Below, piece by piece: positions 5,687-5,877 of a stretch of 5,877 nucleotides of DNA. Source of the stretch: an uncultured delta proteobacterium (lineage in GTDB: Bacteria; Desulfobacterota; Syntrophorhabdia; Syntrophorhabdales; Syntrophorhabdaceae); contig CAIQJW010000170.1 of NCBI GenBank assembly GCA_903872255.1, positions 1-5,877 on the forward strand, given 5' to 3'. A program made the translations under genes and the position numbers. Below the pieces are notes generated by a model. That model saw only the letters and a list, made by a program, of their open reading frames with translations. It did no database searches and had not been told where the DNA came from. Numbering within the stretch: position 1 is the first letter of the stretch; every line of letters starts with the position of its first letter.

Positions 5687-5721
5687 TTGAGGCGCCGACG
5701 GAAGGGGCGAGAGCGTGTGGC

Positions 5722-5737
5722 CGAAAAAGGCTTTTCG
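5722..5737 (+). other. Small perfect hairpin in the leader of the last gene
   Basis: CGAAAA and TTTTCG pair around an AGGC loop, a 6-base stem rich in A-U pairs, about 30 bases after the predicted transcription start. The T-run is inside the stem, so it does not look like a standard terminator. It may be chance. Confidence 0.25.
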
Positions 5738-5783
5738 AACCATGGTGGGCCGGACGTAAACCAAATCATTAAAGAAAGGCACG

Positions 5784-5877
5784 ATGCGACGTAAACGCAG
5801 TATCCTGTTCTCGCTGATGTTTATAATTGTGATGGTCGTGACCGCCACTTCCGCCCTGTTCACCGGCCTTTTGGTTC
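5784..5877 (+). CDS. Start of a membrane-anchored protein, cut by the window end
   Basis: From ATG 5784 the visible 31 codons begin MRRKRSILFSLMFIIVMVVT and continue ATSALFTGLLV with no stop. A basic start followed by a hydrophobic stretch of about 24 residues is a membrane anchor or uncleaved signal, as at the start of many sensor kinases, diguanylate cyclases and chemoreceptors. A further sensor protein would fit the neighbourhood, but the visible part cannot show this. AAAGG (5775-5779) lies 4 bases before the ATG, a weak and close ribosome site. The gene has its own upstream promoter at 5658-5686. Confidence 0.6.
   Translation, partial: MRRKRSILFSLMFIIVMVVTATSALFTGLLV

Noticed and set aside
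1..5877. CRISPR array, tRNA, rRNA or insertion sequence
   Set aside because: No regularly spaced repeats, cloverleaf-like segments, rRNA core motifs, transposase motifs or terminal inverted repeats were seen.

Overview
The window looks like chromosomal DNA from a Gram-negative, mid-GC bacterium. Tandem HisKA_2 hybrid-family sensor kinases with 5TMR_LYT, MASE3 and PAS input domains, a CHAT remnant and a secreted ankyrin protein would fit an anaerobic deltaproteobacterium (Desulfobacterota) or similar environmental lineage. This placement is inferred from gene style only; no marker gene is present.

Layout, all on the + strand: (1) 1-330, the C-terminal tail of a HisKA_2-type histidine kinase (HK1) with an internal deletion that removes the ATP lid; (2) 320-409, a receiver-domain stub overlapping its end; (3) 418-1998, an intact 5TMR_LYT-PAS-HisKA_2-HATPase membrane kinase (HK2); (4) 2033-2191, a decayed C-terminal fragment of a CHAT (caspase-like) protein; (5) 2450-2827, a small exported three-repeat ankyrin protein; (6) 2828-3172, a promoter-bearing spacer with one possible small ORF; (7) 3173-5392, an intact MASE3-PAS-PAS-HisKA_2-HATPase kinase (HK3); (8) 5385-5567, a frameshifted receiver stub fused to the tail of a fourth kinase (HK4); (9) 5568-5783, a leader with a good sigma-70 promoter, then the first 31 codons of a membrane protein running off the window.

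The main theme is a kinase/response-regulator array being reshuffled and eroded. HK1 and HK3 are paralogues, each followed by an overlapping receiver gene that breaks off after about 20 codons. No intact response regulator is left, so the two intact kinases must signal to receivers encoded elsewhere or no longer signal. HK3 is itself mosaic: its MASE3-PAS half is AT-rich and its PAS-kinase half is GC-rich, with the change falling at the conserved linker after the first PAS domain. I see no wholly new system such as a defence island, CRISPR array or mobile element. The interesting content is the record of modular domain swapping and repeat-mediated deletion.
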